Shown here: positions 1 to 12,702 of the stretch, piece after piece
How positions within the stretch are numbered: position 1 is the stretch's first letter
Layout of the letters: each line of letters begins with the position of its first letter
From: Clavaria fumosa
Taxonomy: Eukaryota > Basidiomycota > Agaricomycetes > Agaricales > Clavariaceae
Assembly: GCA_951802425.1 (NCBI GenBank)
Contig: OX637797.1
Span: 1,984,001-2,048,000, forward strand
DNA: 64,000 nucleotides
Direction of reading: 5' to 3'
Notes under the pieces: model-generated
The model's input: only the letters and a program-made list of their open reading frames with translations
The model's database searches: none
What the model was told of the DNA's origin: nothing
Made by a program: the position numbers and the translations under genes

Positions 1-1374
1 AACATGGGCGTCGTGATGTGTCCGGGCAGCACAAGCGTGGTGCGGATCCGGGGCGTCTTATATCTGGGCGCGCGTGGGAGCGCTTATGAGCAGAATTTGG
101 ATGGGTTCTTGTGGAGATGATTACCGTTTGTCGAGCTCGTACCGAAGAGACTCGTGCAAGGAGACGAGGGCGGCCTTGCTAGCAGCGTAGTCGGCTGGAC
201 GGCTCTTGGTCAGATAGATGACGTGACAGGATGAAAGCGGTAGCTTATTGACTCATTTGCGCACAGCCAACCATGCCCATGACAGATGACATGGTGATCT
301 GCATGCTTGTCAGATAACGAGACGGACTGGGCCAGCGAGGATACACACGATATGGCCCGTTCCGGCCTTAATCATGGCGGGCAGAAATGCCTTAAGAATC
401 CAGAAATGAGCGAGGTTGTTCACGCCGAATGTCCTATTTTGAGTTTCCCCGTCGAGACTCAGCCAAAAGATGGAAGCTTTTGCGACTACTCGAGCGAACG
501 CACTGATGGACATCTTCCGGGCTGAGGTCGAGCAGCAGTTTACCTTGAGCAACGCCGGCGTTGTTCACAATGATAGTAGGATCGCCAATCTGACAGGGCG
601 GGAACGTTCCAAGGTTGGAGAGAGAAAGCTTACAGGACTGGATACCTACTTCTTCGATAACCTTTTTCGAGACCGCCTCAACTTCCTGCCAATTAGAGAC
701 GTCGCACTCGTAGTAAGTTATGTTGTCTGCCAAACCAACGGTCAAACACGGCCGGAAACGCGGTGCCGCTCGAGACAAAAGGACGCCAACGCACAGTTCT
801 CGGTGATGATGGGTTTCACGTCGAGCACCACGACGTTGACGTTGCGGACGGCCAGCGTGTTCGCTAGAAGTTCACCCACACCTGACGACCCTAAACACGA
901 CAGTTATTCGTCTCAGCAAAGTTCGCGCGTCTGACGCGACTTCGTCGTACCTCCGGTGATCAGCACGATTTGTGAGCCCCAGTCTAGCCATCCTGGGCCG
1001 AAGAATAGACTCCCTTGGTTTCTCCATAACCTAGAATACCATCTTATAAACCCTGAAACCGTTGTTGGTCAGAAAGGGACGTGCCAAGGTTGACAGACTT
1101 ACAGAAGAGGGAGATAGCCACGAAATAAGTTAGAGTTATGACGATAGGGGGGTCGGTGACACGGGCGTCGTGGAACCAGTAAAACACAGGCAATAAAATG
1201 ACAAAGAAGGGACCTGGCAAGAAGCACCCGTCAGCGGCAGTGGCATGGGAGATGTTCCGGAGAAGATTGCATACTAAACATGGTCTGCGAGAGGACCTTG
1301 ACGACGAGGTCAAGGTCGAGGGAATCGAATATGAGGGACACGTCGAGCGGTTCTTGTTCGTAGTGGGCCTCCAT
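1..1374 (-). CDS. Short-chain dehydrogenase/reductase, RDH10/SDR16C-like, 3' end outside window
   Basis: Probable membrane-bound NAD(P)-dependent oxidoreductase acting on a lipid or retinol-like alcohol or ketone. The start used is the ATG at 1374 (MEAHYEQEPLDV). A hydrophobic segment (PFFVILLPVFYWF and following) precedes the Rossmann fold, as in ER or lipid-droplet SDR16C enzymes. The cofactor motif is LITGG-SSGVGE, split by an intron near 900-945. Next come a DVSNW acidic motif (near 690), the NNAG motif (IIVNNAG), and the catalytic serine exon (TMSSVMG) followed by YAASK, joined across small introns near 190-320. Reading continues to LPGHITTPMF at the window edge, so the last part of the protein is missing. 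Several short GT-AG introns are needed to join the frames; every SDR signature is intact, so I treat it as a functional gene. The substrate is not inferable. Confidence 0.85.
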
Positions 1375-1902
1375 GGTAGACGAGGCGTCAGTGAATGACG
1401 CTGGGGTCCGTCTACGGCGCTGGCGAGATCGTTGCTGGCAGTGATGAGGTGATTGATTGATTGCTTGATGCGTTAGGCGCGTCAGCGACGGGCGTCGCGT
1501 CAAGTCTACGCGCGTCCCTGCAACCCGCGGCTTGCAGAGGCACCGATGGCGACGCTACTTTCCTCGCAACCGCCCCGATGCCCCCTCCCTGCCCACGATC
1601 CCATGAAGAGAAAGGAAGAAGAAAAAAAATCTAGGATGGAAGACACGTTTCACCCACTCAAAGTTTATCAGACTAATGGGCTCGCTGGCTATATGCACCC
1701 TACCTGCTTGGCAGCTCCACATTGACGATAAAGGAATGGATCCGCTTGGTGTCAAAGTTGACATGTTCGCAATGGCCGTCGTGCTCCCCAAATTGTGCCG
1801 AACCTTGCTCCCCAACGACAGGGTTGCTGCATTCGATATTTCTTGAATTTGTTAGACCCCCACTGCACTGGTTCAGTCTCAACCACTACGACCGTCCTCA
1901 GT
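1375..1902. other. Divergent intergenic region
   Basis: About 530 bases lie between the SDR start (-) and the unknown gene (+). It holds an A-rich run near 1610-1632 and no recognisable gene. It presumably carries both promoters. Confidence 0.5.
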
Positions 1903-4204
1903 ATGGAAGACCCCAACCAAAATAGTAGGCTGGCTTGTGAAAACGGTGCGCCCGAGAGTTTTACCGATGTCGGCAGTGACAACGTACGTAGTTTCGTCCT
2001 TCGGTCCAGATGTCATGCAGCTCACGGTTCACAACACAGACCCACGACGAACATGCACTGCAAAGCGAGGAGGTCTGCTCCAGTTGTTGTCTCTTCCTAA
2101 AACAAGCGTCGTCTAACGCGTCGGTTGACAGCTAGTAGAAGCGGCGTCCCGTTTCCCCGTCAGTTCACCGTTCTAAATATCCTGCAGCCGTTAACAAGCC
2201 CTACATCCAAACAGTCCCCAATCTATCTAGGCTCCCGCTCCAATGATGCACTCGCCGGAGTACCTCCTTACCAGCCATCTGGAGACGCCGTCCCGGCGCT
2301 GCCCACGCTGATGGACGGTCTAGCATTGGGCAAGCCTACGCCGGCGGAGCAATGCGGTCAGCCGCTCGCCCTCCCCCGTCAGGCGCGTCAGGAGCCGTCC
2401 ATGGCGAGTCGAGTCACGACGTGCACGAGTCCCGTTGGCGGAACGCTGCCTGCTCTCAGAACGCTCGACGCGTCGCAGACATTACTAGACGTTGGTGTTT
2501 CCTGCTCAGTGAACGACTCTTCTGACTTGGTAATGTCGTCCCTTGGTCAATGCACGGTTTCTTTGCCTTCATATCGCTCTCTTGCACCCCGCCCATTCGC
2601 GTTTCCTCAGAATTTTGCACAAGAGCCACCCGCAGATTCGAACGCATTAGAAAGAGTAGACGCCGCTTTCCAAAGCCTTACCTTGTACAATCTCGCTCCG
2701 GACGAATACGCGAGCAGTGACAACGCGGTGGTCAACTCCATCCATCTCCCGCTAATCACAACGTACGCTGAGGCGACAAACGTGAGTGCCCCCCACCCTG
2801 GAGAAGCCCTATAACCGGATAGGCTGACTTTGATGTCTATCATAGCTAGCCGCACTGCACCCAGAGATGGCGGCGCAAATTCTCGCTCTCCCTCTCGGCG
2901 CGGGACAAACGGACGCACTGACGCCAGAGTCATCTTCTGGAGTTACGATCGACGTAGAGAAGGTGCTTGGCAGCGCGCTCACTTGTCCTCCTGGCCACAT
3001 TGAGCGCGCGCCAGATGTCGAAGGAGGGGCGTTCGCGGCACATACACCTGATAAGCCTAACTGGGCACTTGCTCCAGATGATGACGATGATGCGGGGCGC
3101 GAGGTTGCCGGAGACGGTGGCGGGCGCGGGGGCGCTCGTCGTACCAAACGTGGAGGGCGCAGGAGGCGGGCAAAGGGCGCGCGAGCGGGGAAGTCGACGT
3201 CGGGTCGAGAACAGGAGGACCCGCCACAGCAACCGTCATTGCTCCCGCGCGAGAGGCGTCCATGGGAAGGTGCTGAGCGAAGGATAGAGAGTGAAGTAGA
3301 ACAAGAAAGAACGAGTGAGGTGATGAAAAGGACACAGACGGAGGAGGAAAAGAGAGACGTCGTGCCAGATTATCCGGCGTCCACTGGCCCTCCCACGTGT
3401 GATGCACGACAGCTGAGAGTGCTACTGTCGAACATTCGAGCTCAGAACGAAGCAGAGCAGAAGCGTCTTCTCCCGACTGTTCTGCCGTCTGTCCGCGATC
3501 TAGAGCAGAGGTCGAGATCGCTCCTGGAGCTCTCGCAGCGCAGCAGAATGAACTTCGGGTCGAGGCCAGAATCACACGGGATCTTGGCTGCCCCGTATTG
3601 GTGCGAGACGCAAGCTTCGACGCGTGACGATGCGGTGACTACGTGTGATGCGTTTGGACGGCCGCTGCCTGTGGAAAATTATTCGTATAGGCGTCAGATA
3701 CCGACGAGGGGCATAGAGATGGAAGAAGAACGAATGAAGGGTGGCCGCGTGGGCTCGATAACTCCACGGAATCATGGGATGCAGAGATTACCGTCATTGT
3801 CCTCGTCGTCGTCCTGGGATACCGGCTCCTCTTTCACGAACGCACGACCGTCAGCTGTTCCGTTCTACCCACCAGCTCCACCTCCACTTCCTGCCCGACA
3901 TCGCGAGCATGATCTTGTCAATGCGGCGGTCAACCACTACGCTTCTGCGCAAAGCCAGGAACGAGGTGATGCCCTGGACGTGACGAGAAGGACGTTTCTA
4001 CCCAATTCTGGCACTGTGTCTACGAGTACTGCTACGACGACTGCAGGATATGGAGGACGACGGCCGACGATGTCGTCAATGCAGCCGATGCCTGTCGGGA
4101 TGGACCGTGCGAATGACGGAGATGGACCACGTTACGACAACGACGGCGGCAATACTCGGCAAACCTCGAACGAAGAATATTATACTTTTTTCAATGGGAG
4201 GTGA
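1903..4204 (+). CDS. Unknown disordered protein
   Basis: I do not recognise this family. The proposed start is the ATG at 1903 (MEDPNQNSRL); a first intron near 1976-2131 leads to an exon beginning about 2132. A clear intron (GTGAGT at 2782 to an AG near 2847) then joins ...TYAEATN in frame to LAALHPEMAAQI. The last exon runs uninterrupted to the stop at 4204. The protein is over 600 residues long and low in complexity: Ser/Pro/Thr-rich N-terminal half, an acidic DDDDD stretch, then a Gly/Arg-rich basic patch (about 3100-3190, RRTKRGGRRRRAKGARAG) that could bind nucleic acid or serve in nuclear import. A charged helix-like stretch follows (near 3290-3350) and a short central block (LRVLLSNIRAQNEAEQKRLL) that may be a conserved helical motif. 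No enzyme motif or membrane segment is visible. The first intron borders are uncertain because the best donor (GTACGT at 1984) gives the wrong phase. Confidence 0.6.
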
Positions 4205-4400
4205 GCGAGGGATGGTTACATAATTACATGCAAAATGACAAGTGTATTACTCGAAAAGGAAATCGAAGCTGTTGCCAATGACGTCATAAACAAAGTCAAA
4301 TTGACTGACTTCAAATTTTAACCAGGTGTTCGTCGATTTTCTCTCGTTTCCTTCCTCAGAATCCTACCACGACAGTACTGTACTGTAACACCGTCGTATA

Positions 4401-6884
4401 ATGGAGGCTTATCCCTCCACCTCGTCTCTCTACGACCATCCCCGCAGAGCACCTTCCAGTGCAAGCCAGTCAACGATACTGAGGTATCCGAGCTGGGCCT
4501 CCATAGTGAGCAGGACTTTCTTTGTTCCGAAAACGCGGCCGTTCTTTTACCGCGCATATAGGCAGACACGCCCTACACCGGAGGGGCTGCGGCGACTATC
4601 CTCTCAGGGACAATATCAGAAAAAGTGACGCATACATTGAGACGTCTCTCCCGCATCGCTACTGACATCTATACTATAGTTCTCCTTGTCACCTGACCCA
4701 TCACAATGGGGTGCAGACCTCTCCCCAGACTTTATAGAGCCAGATGACGACATCCACAATCCAGTCGCTCAACCAAAGAACCTAGAACACGACCGCACTC
4801 CTTTCTCTCCCCGCGGTTTGATGAACATGGGCTGTCTCATCAGTTTGCTCGTCGGAACAGTGGTGCTCTTGTGCGTCTGTCTAGCCATGTTCTGGATAAC
4901 GTTTCTCGTTGTCTTGACGTGTCTTGCCAAACAGCGCTGCGTATCCTGTTGTCACCTTCGCTACCAGGAAGCAGCAGTCGCGCTTCGGGGGGTTCAATAT
5001 AGGCGGCATCAACGCAAGCGGCCAGGTGGCACATGACTATCATGCCCCTTGAACGCTCTTCCTCATTTCAACACATAGGTACCAAAAATACCAGGGAACT
5101 GGGGTCTCATTGATCTCGATACTCCGAACGACGCATATACCAAACCCTCGTGGAGAGACGGCGCTGAGCTCGAGCTGGTGTTCTCGGATGAGTTCAACGT
5201 CGACGGGAGGACGTTTTATCCCGGGGATGACCCATACTGGGAAGCAGCAGATTTGCACTACTGGGTAAGGATAGACATACCGTCCTAGAGAAGTATGTGC
5301 TAGAATGACCCTTCTATAACTTACCATGATTCAGGCGACGAACAACCTGGAGCGGTATGACCCTGAGGCAGTCAAGACACAAGGCGGCTCTCTCGTCATC
5401 ACACTTTCAGAGAAGGAAATCCACGGCTTGCACTACCGAGGAGGTACGTATGTCTCGCTTTGCGGCGTTGGCGTTCGTCCATAGATCGTTTCTAGGGTTG
5501 GTGTCGACATGGAACAAATTCTGCTTCACGGGTGGGTACATCGAGACTTCGGTTGAACTCCCTGGTGTGGCCAATGTCGTGGGTCTATGGCCCTCCATCT
5601 GGACAATGGGCAACCTGGGCCGAGCAGGGTACGGTGCCTCTCTCGAGGGCATGGTCCGTCGTCGACCATCCTGGCGTTTTCACCCGCATTGACTTGTATT
5701 CCGTAGTGGCCGTACACGTACGACTCGTGCGACGTCGGCACCGTCGCGAACCAGTCAGTTAACGGCTTGCCTATAGCTGCCACGGTGACTGGGGACAAGT
5801 ACCACGATAATGTGTTGTCCTATTTGCCTGGCCAGAAGTTATCTCGCTGCACGTGTCCTGGAGAAACACACCCAGGTCCTAAGCATCCCGATGGCACATG
5901 GGTCGGACGGGCAGCCCCGGAGATCGACGTATTCGAGGCACAGGTGTCGGGTGATCCACTCATTGGGCAGGTCTCGCAATCCGCGCAGTGGGCCGTAAGT
6001 GTTCTTCGCGATTTATATGTGTTATTTGCTAAGTCTGTCTGGGATTAAAAGCCATTCAACGCGGGTTACATCTGGCTCAACACTTCCGCAAACGAAGTGA
6101 TCGCGGACCCGACCTTGTCTTACTACAACAATTACGTCGGCTCTGTTCTCCAACAGGCGACGAGCGTCGTTACGACCACAGATCAGAATTGCTACGAGGG
6201 GAATGCTGGCTGCTATTCTGTCTATGGCTTCGAAGTGCGTATTGGATGTCCTTTGCGTACATGTGAGGTGTGTTGTTGATGAAAGAGCGCAGTACAAACC
6301 GGGATTCGATGGCGCAGTGAGTGACAGACATGTCTTGACCTTCACAACCCAATCTCAACGGCTACCGTACAGTACATTACGTGGATAGCGAATAACAAAG
6401 TGGCCTGGACGTTGAATGCTGCCGGTATGGGTGCCGACACATTGGCTGAGATTGGAGCAAGGCCTATAGCACAGGAACCCATGGTGCGCCGTGCTCCCTC
6501 ACCTCTATCTTGAGCTACTCAAGGATTTTTGACGCACGCGACAAACACAGTACATCATCGCGAATCTTGGCATGTCTCACAACTTCGGCACTATTGACTT
6601 CGTTCACTTGACCTTTCCTGTGCACATGCGCGTGGACTACATCCGGGTGTACCAGCGCAAGGACCAAATCGACATAGGATGCAACCCCAGGGATTTCCCG
6701 ACAGCGCAGTACATCGACCAGTGAGCCCCTAGTAACTTTGAGCTTCCTTGCTTGGGCATTGACCATGTCCCCTGTGATGCGGCGATATAGACACATCGAA
6801 GCTTACACGAACCCGAACTTGACGACCTGGAACGGCGACTACGGACAGCCGTTTCCCAAAAATTCCTTCCTCGGTCAATGCTAG
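4401..6884 (+). CDS. KRE6: KRE6/SKN1 beta-glucan synthesis-associated protein (GH16 fold)
   Basis: Type II membrane protein of the secretory pathway needed for beta-1,6-glucan assembly in the fungal wall. Exon 1 is 4401-4505 and exon 2 is 4562-4624; exon 3 starts at 4680. A transmembrane segment follows ([17 protein letters not shown], near 4830-4885), then the lumenal domain. Family landmarks in order are [13 protein letters not shown], the [10 protein letters not shown] block after the intron ending near 5080, [52 protein letters not shown], the GH16 catalytic-type motif EIDVFEAQ (near 5920), AYITWIANN and [14 protein letters not shown]. The stop is at 6882-6884 after FLGQC. The ExDxxE acids are present. 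Six or more introns interrupt it, all with usable GT-AG ends except the poorly defined one just after the membrane segment. It converges with PEX14. Confidence 0.95.
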
Positions 6885-7692
6885 AGCACGAATTGCGGTC
6901 TTTCCGCTTTCCCATTTTCCTCGCGCTGCATCTCGCATTTTCATCGATCGTTACTCGCTGCTGGCTAGATACCCCACCTCGGCATTATCCCTCTACCTAC
7001 AACCGCAACACGGCACGAACGATCTTTGCACACTTCTTTGATTCCACCAACCAACAATTTTTTATATCCTGGCTCGTCCAATGTTTTCGCATGGAGCGCA
7101 GCAAAGACTTCCGCTTACTGGCTCGAGTCGACGATGGGAACGAGTGGACGAGATGTATGGTTTTAAATGGAAGGGCTCGCTTTCCGCTTGCCCCAATACT
7201 CAAAAGCTCCTCTTCATGAATTTCACGGAGTGCGCGTACACGGACGTCTTCATGATGACGCACGTGCGGAAGGGCGGCGCACTTCCGTAGTACATTATGG
7301 ATCCTCTTTCGCGTTGTCCTTATTTTCTCTACTTCCACCCAAGGCATTGGATACCACGTCTTTCTTTTTTATGATAACATCGTCGTTTTAACGTTACTTG
7401 CTTCGGACTGTCGACAGGGACCCTTCGCATGTTACAACGTGTATTTATTGTAAAAGCTGATCTCTTTGTGACCATGGGTGCGTCTGCAGCTTGGCGTGAT
7501 TGCTTCTATACGTATGCTGGCAGGAAATGGTTGGAAGAGCAAAGCTAGGATGGGAGTTGCGGAACGGCCTCAAGCAGACACGTCTTCGGGAGGGTTTTGA
7601 GAGGAGAGTGAATGCGCGGTTCTTGGCATGAAGGACCGTCTACGCAAGAAGAAACATTTATTTTTGATCCTCAGCACACCACAAAAGAATAA
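6885..7692. other. Convergent intergenic region (KRE6 / PEX14 3' ends)
   Basis: About 800 bases hold only short chance reading frames on both strands. It presumably contains both 3' UTRs. No RNA gene or repeat was recognised. Confidence 0.5.
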
Positions 7693-9160
7693 TCACCGAT
7701 TAAGCACCAAGCCCTTGAGCGCCCTGATCTCCCTCCGCGCCTCCTCCTCCTGGGGGCCCATGAACCCCAGTCCAGCGCCGGGGCCGGACATCGCCATCCC
7801 TGGAACGCGGAACGCAGAGGTGGCGGCGATGCGCGGGTAGTATGTGCGCGTCGCGATGTCGCTCGCGAGCTCCGCGAGCGTATGCTGTACGGCGTGCTGC
7901 TCGTGCGCCGAGTGCTGCTGGCGGCGCGCATCGGAGGCCTTGGAGAGGGAAGCGTATAGAGTGGAGAGGGAAGCGAGTACCGGGGGTGATGGTGCGTTGG
8001 GGGCGTTGGTGACTGAGGCTGATGATAACGAGGAGGAGTCGTTAGGTGCCGGAGTTGGTGGCGCAGGAGGAGGGGGCGGGACGTATGACCAAAGGGCGGT
8101 TGACTCGTCTGCAAGGTCTTCGTGTCGGAATAAGGTTGAGGTCGAGAGCACTTGCCACAGATCACGCTGGAAAAGAAAACGTTTGAGCATTAGATTAGAT
8201 TTTTCCGGTTAAGTGATGGTATGGGGGCGAACTTGGTATTTCGGTCCGGCTGGCGAGGTGAGCCAGGGGACTTTAGCGAGCAGCAAGTTGAAGATGTCGT
8301 CAGTGTTCGGCGGGCGGCCGTCATGCTCGGCGGTGAGCTGCTGGATGGCACAGCGCAAGAGTGAGGTCTCGGAAGCACTCCCCGCTTCCGCGCGGCGCTC
8401 GCCACCGCCGCTGCATCGGCCGAGCAGCTCGTCCAAGGTACGGCAGTCCTGGTGCTGGGGGTCCTCGGCCGCGTCGGGCGTCAGGGCCGAGGCCGGGGGA
8501 GCCCGTGGGAGCGAGGAGAAGCATTCGGATTGGGTCTCTTTGAAGGCTGCGAGCGAGGTGGTGAACTGCCGGAGGAGACCCGCTTGGTGGGCACGGATGG
8601 AGTAGCGGGCGTGGTGCGATTGCGTGAGTCGTGGGAGGAGGAAGCGCTGGAATGTCGAGGCAGTTCGATCATGCACCTGGGAGGAACGGAAGGACGACGC
8701 GTGTACTAACCGAGTACAGGGCAACTAAGACGGCGGAGCCTCCGATCAGCCAAGATGACAGACGCACGACCCCTAACAGTACATTAAGCAGATGAGAGGA
8801 TGGGGGTGGAGGATAGGTCCTGGGTGGGATCTGCGGGACCGGCGGTGGCTGCAACCAGAAAGGTCATCATTCTTCTCGCAAAAAAAGGGAACTGCTGACC
8901 AGTTCGCGCAGGAGGGCATCGACCTCGTGCTCTGTGAGTCCTTTATCTGCGAGGAACTTGCGTTTCGCGGAGGCGTCTTGGTGGACGACTTGGGGAGACG
9001 CAAGGAATAGACGGGCTTTGGCGACGAGGTCTGCTCTGGCCTGGGGCGAGGCGTCGGTATTTGGCGCGAAATCGGAATGCGGGCTTTGCGTTGGTGGTGG
9101 TGGAAGCGTTGTGTCTGGCTGTGTAAGCGGAGGAGGCGAGCTGGTGCCCTCGTCGCCCAT
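7693..9160 (-). CDS. PEX14: Peroxin-14, peroxisomal docking-complex membrane protein
   Basis: Docks PEX5 with cargo at the peroxisome membrane during matrix protein import. The start is the ATG at 9160 (MGDEGTSSPPPL). After a Pro/Thr-rich leader of about 50 residues comes the conserved PEX14 N-terminal helical domain: LVAKARLFLASPQVVHQDAS, then KRKFLADKGLTEHEVDALL, which matches the F-L-x-x-P-x-V and K-G-L-T/S-x-x-E-I pattern that binds PEX5 WxxxF motifs. A proline-rich linker (PPPVPQIPPRTYPPPP) leads to a hydrophobic span (LLNVLLGVVRLSSWLIGG) that is the membrane segment. The C-terminal part is coiled-coil and low complexity, rejoined across an intron at about 8174-8230 (YQ|RDLWQVLS). The stop is at 7693-7695. 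Its length (about 420 residues) suits the family. It is divergent from the M28 peptidase gene with 289 bases between. Confidence 0.9.
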
Positions 9161-9449
9161 GGCTAAGTCGGGAATCCGGCTTTGGGTCAAAGACTCGAAG
9201 TCACATGGCACATGGCAAAGTAGGTAGGATCCTACCCGGTATACTGTATTTCGTTCACCCCAAATAGTTCTGTGAATCTTCGAAACCGGCCCATATAGCA
9301 TGAGACGTCGTCTGAATGTCGAAAGGGTTAGAATTTCAGCTTCGAGAACCACATATGGGAATGTGCGGCATATGAGAACTTGCGCCTAGCTTGCGAATGT
9401 CAGCACCAAGAGTCAGTCTCACCTTGATCTGCTCGCTGCATCGGCGAAT

Positions 9450-12400
9450 ATGTTGGAGGAAAAAATGTCGGCGCGGCTACAACAGCCGCGTCGCTGCCCG
9501 TACTACTTGAAGGCTCTCCTGCGTCTTGGCTTGTTTCTGGTAGCTTTCTATCTGTATACCAAGTTCTGGACTCGCAGTGAAGGCACGGATGAAGAATATG
9601 AATTCCCGCCCTACACCCATTACAAAGAGCAGATGTTTCTGTACGCCACTTATTGATACATGGCCAGAATGGTGATCTCTTTGCTGAACGCTCTGCTAGC
9701 TCGGTACCAAACGCAGAGAGTGCTCTCTCTGACGCAAGGGCACGAAATACGTTTCCTCATTTGGCTGGTTCCTCGGAGGACTTCGAAGACGCAAAGGCTA
9801 CGCTGGAATTTTTCCAGTCTCAGCTTGGTATTCAACATAATGGAGAGCCCCCCATCTTCCAAGCTGGAACGCCCGAGTCGCGTAATGCTACCCTAGGTTT
9901 GTCAACTTCCACCAAGCCTTCTGCCTGGATCGACGTCTACTATCCATCGCTAAATACGCCACTCGACCGATCAATCACTATTCTCGACGAAAACGGCGAC
10001 TCCGTCGAATCGCTGGACCTCGTCGAGGACGGTGACCCGCTCGATCCGGAGGCCGCAAAGTACAAGGACAGCGTGCCGACCTTCCATGGCTACAGTTACA
10101 ACGGCGAGGCTGAGGGTCCATTGGTGTATGCAAATTACGGTAGCCAAGAGGATTATGACCATCTGGAGGCCGCCGGTGCCAATCTCACTGGGACCATCGT
10201 CCTCTGTCGCTATGGAAATATGTTTCGTGGCTTAAAGGTTTGCATATTGATCTGTCTCGCTTCAAGCGTCTTCGCCTTGAGAATGTTCCTAGGTAAAAGG
10301 TGCTCAAGAACGAGGCGCCGTCGGCGTCCTCATCTATTCTGACACTCGAAATGACGGGGGCGTCACTGTCGAAAATGGATACAAGGCATACCCTGCCGGA
10401 CCAGCTCGCAATCCAACATCGGTGGAGCGCGGCTCCGTCCAGTTTGTCTCTGTCTACTCTGGGGACCCCACGACCCCTGGGTACCCGGCGTACGAGAATG
10501 CAACGCGCGCCGAACCGAAGAACATCCCTTCCATCCCCAGTCTGCCGATCTCAGCGGCCAACGCGCAGCGCCTGCTAGACCTGATTAACGAGGGCGGTGA
10601 GGCGCGTGTGCTTTCGGGGGGGAGGAGCGCCACCAGGGTCCGGCTCGTCAATCACGGTGTGTGCTAGGACGTCGTTACACTAAACATTATTTCCCTTATG
10701 CTCCTATTCTCAGTCAAAGACAAGGTCACGCCCATTTGGAACGTCATGGCCTCTATACCGGGCTTGAAAGACGAAGTAGTCGTTATCGGCGCTCATAGAG
10801 ACGGTATGCCCTGCGTTCGGCTCGATTTATGAGTCTGAACCATACTATTTCTTGCAGCATGGGTCATGGGAGCCGCTGATCCCGGCTCTGTGAGTATCCA
10901 TCTCACTATTTCTTTGATCATCTAAAAGGTTGATGATGGTCAGAGCAATGTCGTGATGCGGCAAGTCATAAGAGGCATTGGCAAATTGTTGAAGAATGGT
11001 TGGACACCGCTCCGAACCATAGTCTTCGCGAGCTGGGATGCCGAAGAGGTAACCTTCTTGATCAGTCCTGCGTATCGTTTGACGAGCTGGTCTCTGTAGT
11101 ATGGGTTTGTCGGCAGTATAGAATGGGCTGAAGACTTTGCTCCATGGATCTCCGAAAATGTGGCGGCTTATCTGAACTGTGGTGAGTACGATGTACATTA
11201 TGTGTCTCCTACCGCGAAAGAGCACCAACTGACCGGGGGAGCGGTTCACTTAGATGTGGCCGTCGGGGGCTCTCGATTGAGGTTCAAAAGTACTCCATCG
11301 CTCAGCCATATCATCAAGCGCACCGCGCTCGAAATCCCACACCCAACCGTACCGGAGAAGACCCTTTGGGATGCGCAAAAGGATCGAGGAACATTACTCT
11401 GCCCCCACTGCCACAGCAGCTCCTTCGAGGCCGGTTCGCAAGATCAGTCACACATTGAGGATGACCTCGCTATCGACGATAGTAACGATGGCCCCCACCT
11501 TGAGCCCCTTGGTTGTGGCAGGTGTGTCATGTCGGTTTTATTTAGTTTCGATGCTTAAGGCTAATTGGTTGCCATGGTTGACGTAAAGCGATTATACGGT
11601 GATGCAGCATCGGCTCGGGGTGTGTTTTTTTGATTTGCTGAAGGGCTTTCTTGGAAACTAAACGATTCACTTTCAAAGGTGCCCGGCGTTGATGGGGGCT
11701 TCCGAAAGCAGGCGGGTGACCCCGTGTATCACTACCACAGTATATACGATTCACAGAGGTGGCAAGAAACCTATGGCGACCCTGGTTTCCATCGTCATGT
11801 AAGGACTGCACATTTTTGCATAGTCCGGGGTTATTCTCAGCGTCCTGACTGATGTCGCCACGGGTAGGTCGCTATCGCAAAATTTCTCGGCCTGCTTAGT
11901 CTTCGCGTAGTAGATCAGGTCGACGTGCCCATTAACACAACGCATTATGCACACGAGCTCGATGGCTATGTGGATAAGTGAGTCACTTGTCCCTCTGACC
12001 ACTCAATCGCAATTAACTCCTACAAAATTACCCTGCAGGGTTGAGAACCTGGCGGCAGCGTCATCGGCTGCGCTCGACCTCTCCGAGCTGCGCAAGTCCA
12101 TCAAGCGCTTGCAAGTCTCCAGCCGCATCTTGGATAGAGAGAAGGAGAAGGCATTCAAGAAGTTGAGGAAGCTGTTCCGCAAGATCGCCCGGCGACACCG
12201 ACGCCGTCAGTGCCCTCGCGAATGGATCAAGAGGTTTTTAGGCATCTGGACGTCCTGTGAGCGAGACGTCCCCAGAGGCGAAGCAGATGCGGCGGACGGG
12301 CTCGCAGATGCCCAGGTATGGCCACGCGAAGGGAGGCTTGGCTCCGCGAAGCCGTCACCGCGCGAGATGCGGAAGCTGATCAAGGCGATAAAGCGCATGC

Positions 12401-12702
12401 ACAAGGCGAACCTGAAGCTGATCGCCTTCGAACGTGGTTTCATATCTGAGGAGGGCCTCAAAGGCAGGGAGTGGTACAGACATTTGGGAGTGGCGCCTGG
12501 GAGATGGCAAGGTGCGGCAGAGATACGGCGGATGACGTTGGTGTTGCTGACGTACCCTCTGTATTCTCCAGGTTATCGAGCCACCACTCTTCCTGGCTTG
12601 AGTGAAGCGCTCATGTGGGATAAGAATGTAACTCTGGCGGAGCAGGAAAGGGACCGGTTGACACACATGCTGGACAAGCTGGCAGTGGCAATACTCCCCT
12701 GA
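9450..12702 (+). CDS. M28 zinc carboxypeptidase, glutamate carboxypeptidase II / Vps70-like
   Basis: Type II membrane metallopeptidase of the transferrin receptor/PSMA family. The start is at 9450 or at the second Met at 9465 (MSARLQQPRR). One hydrophobic segment (LLRLGLFLVAFYLYTKF) lies near the N terminus. The first intron (GTACGCC near 9641 to CTAG near 9699) restores MF-LSVPNAES, a family hallmark, although the frame looks broken without it. A PA domain follows (GPLVYANYGS, NLTGTIVLCRYG, KGAQERGAVGVLIYSD). The peptidase core shows the zinc ligands in IGAHRD-AWVMGAADPGS (His and Asp, split by an intron near 10800-10857) and WDAEEYGFVGS. The C-terminal dimerisation domain (about 12040-12702) ends ALMWDKNVTLAEQERDRL after an intron near 12511-12570. 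The stop is at 12702. A decayed copy of this last domain lies inverted at about 24.6-25.1 kb. Confidence 0.92.

Noticed and set aside
9641..9699. Apparent frameshift near the start of the M28 peptidase
   Set aside because: An intron from GTACGCC to CTCTGCTAG restores the family motif LSVPNA exactly, so the gene is not broken.
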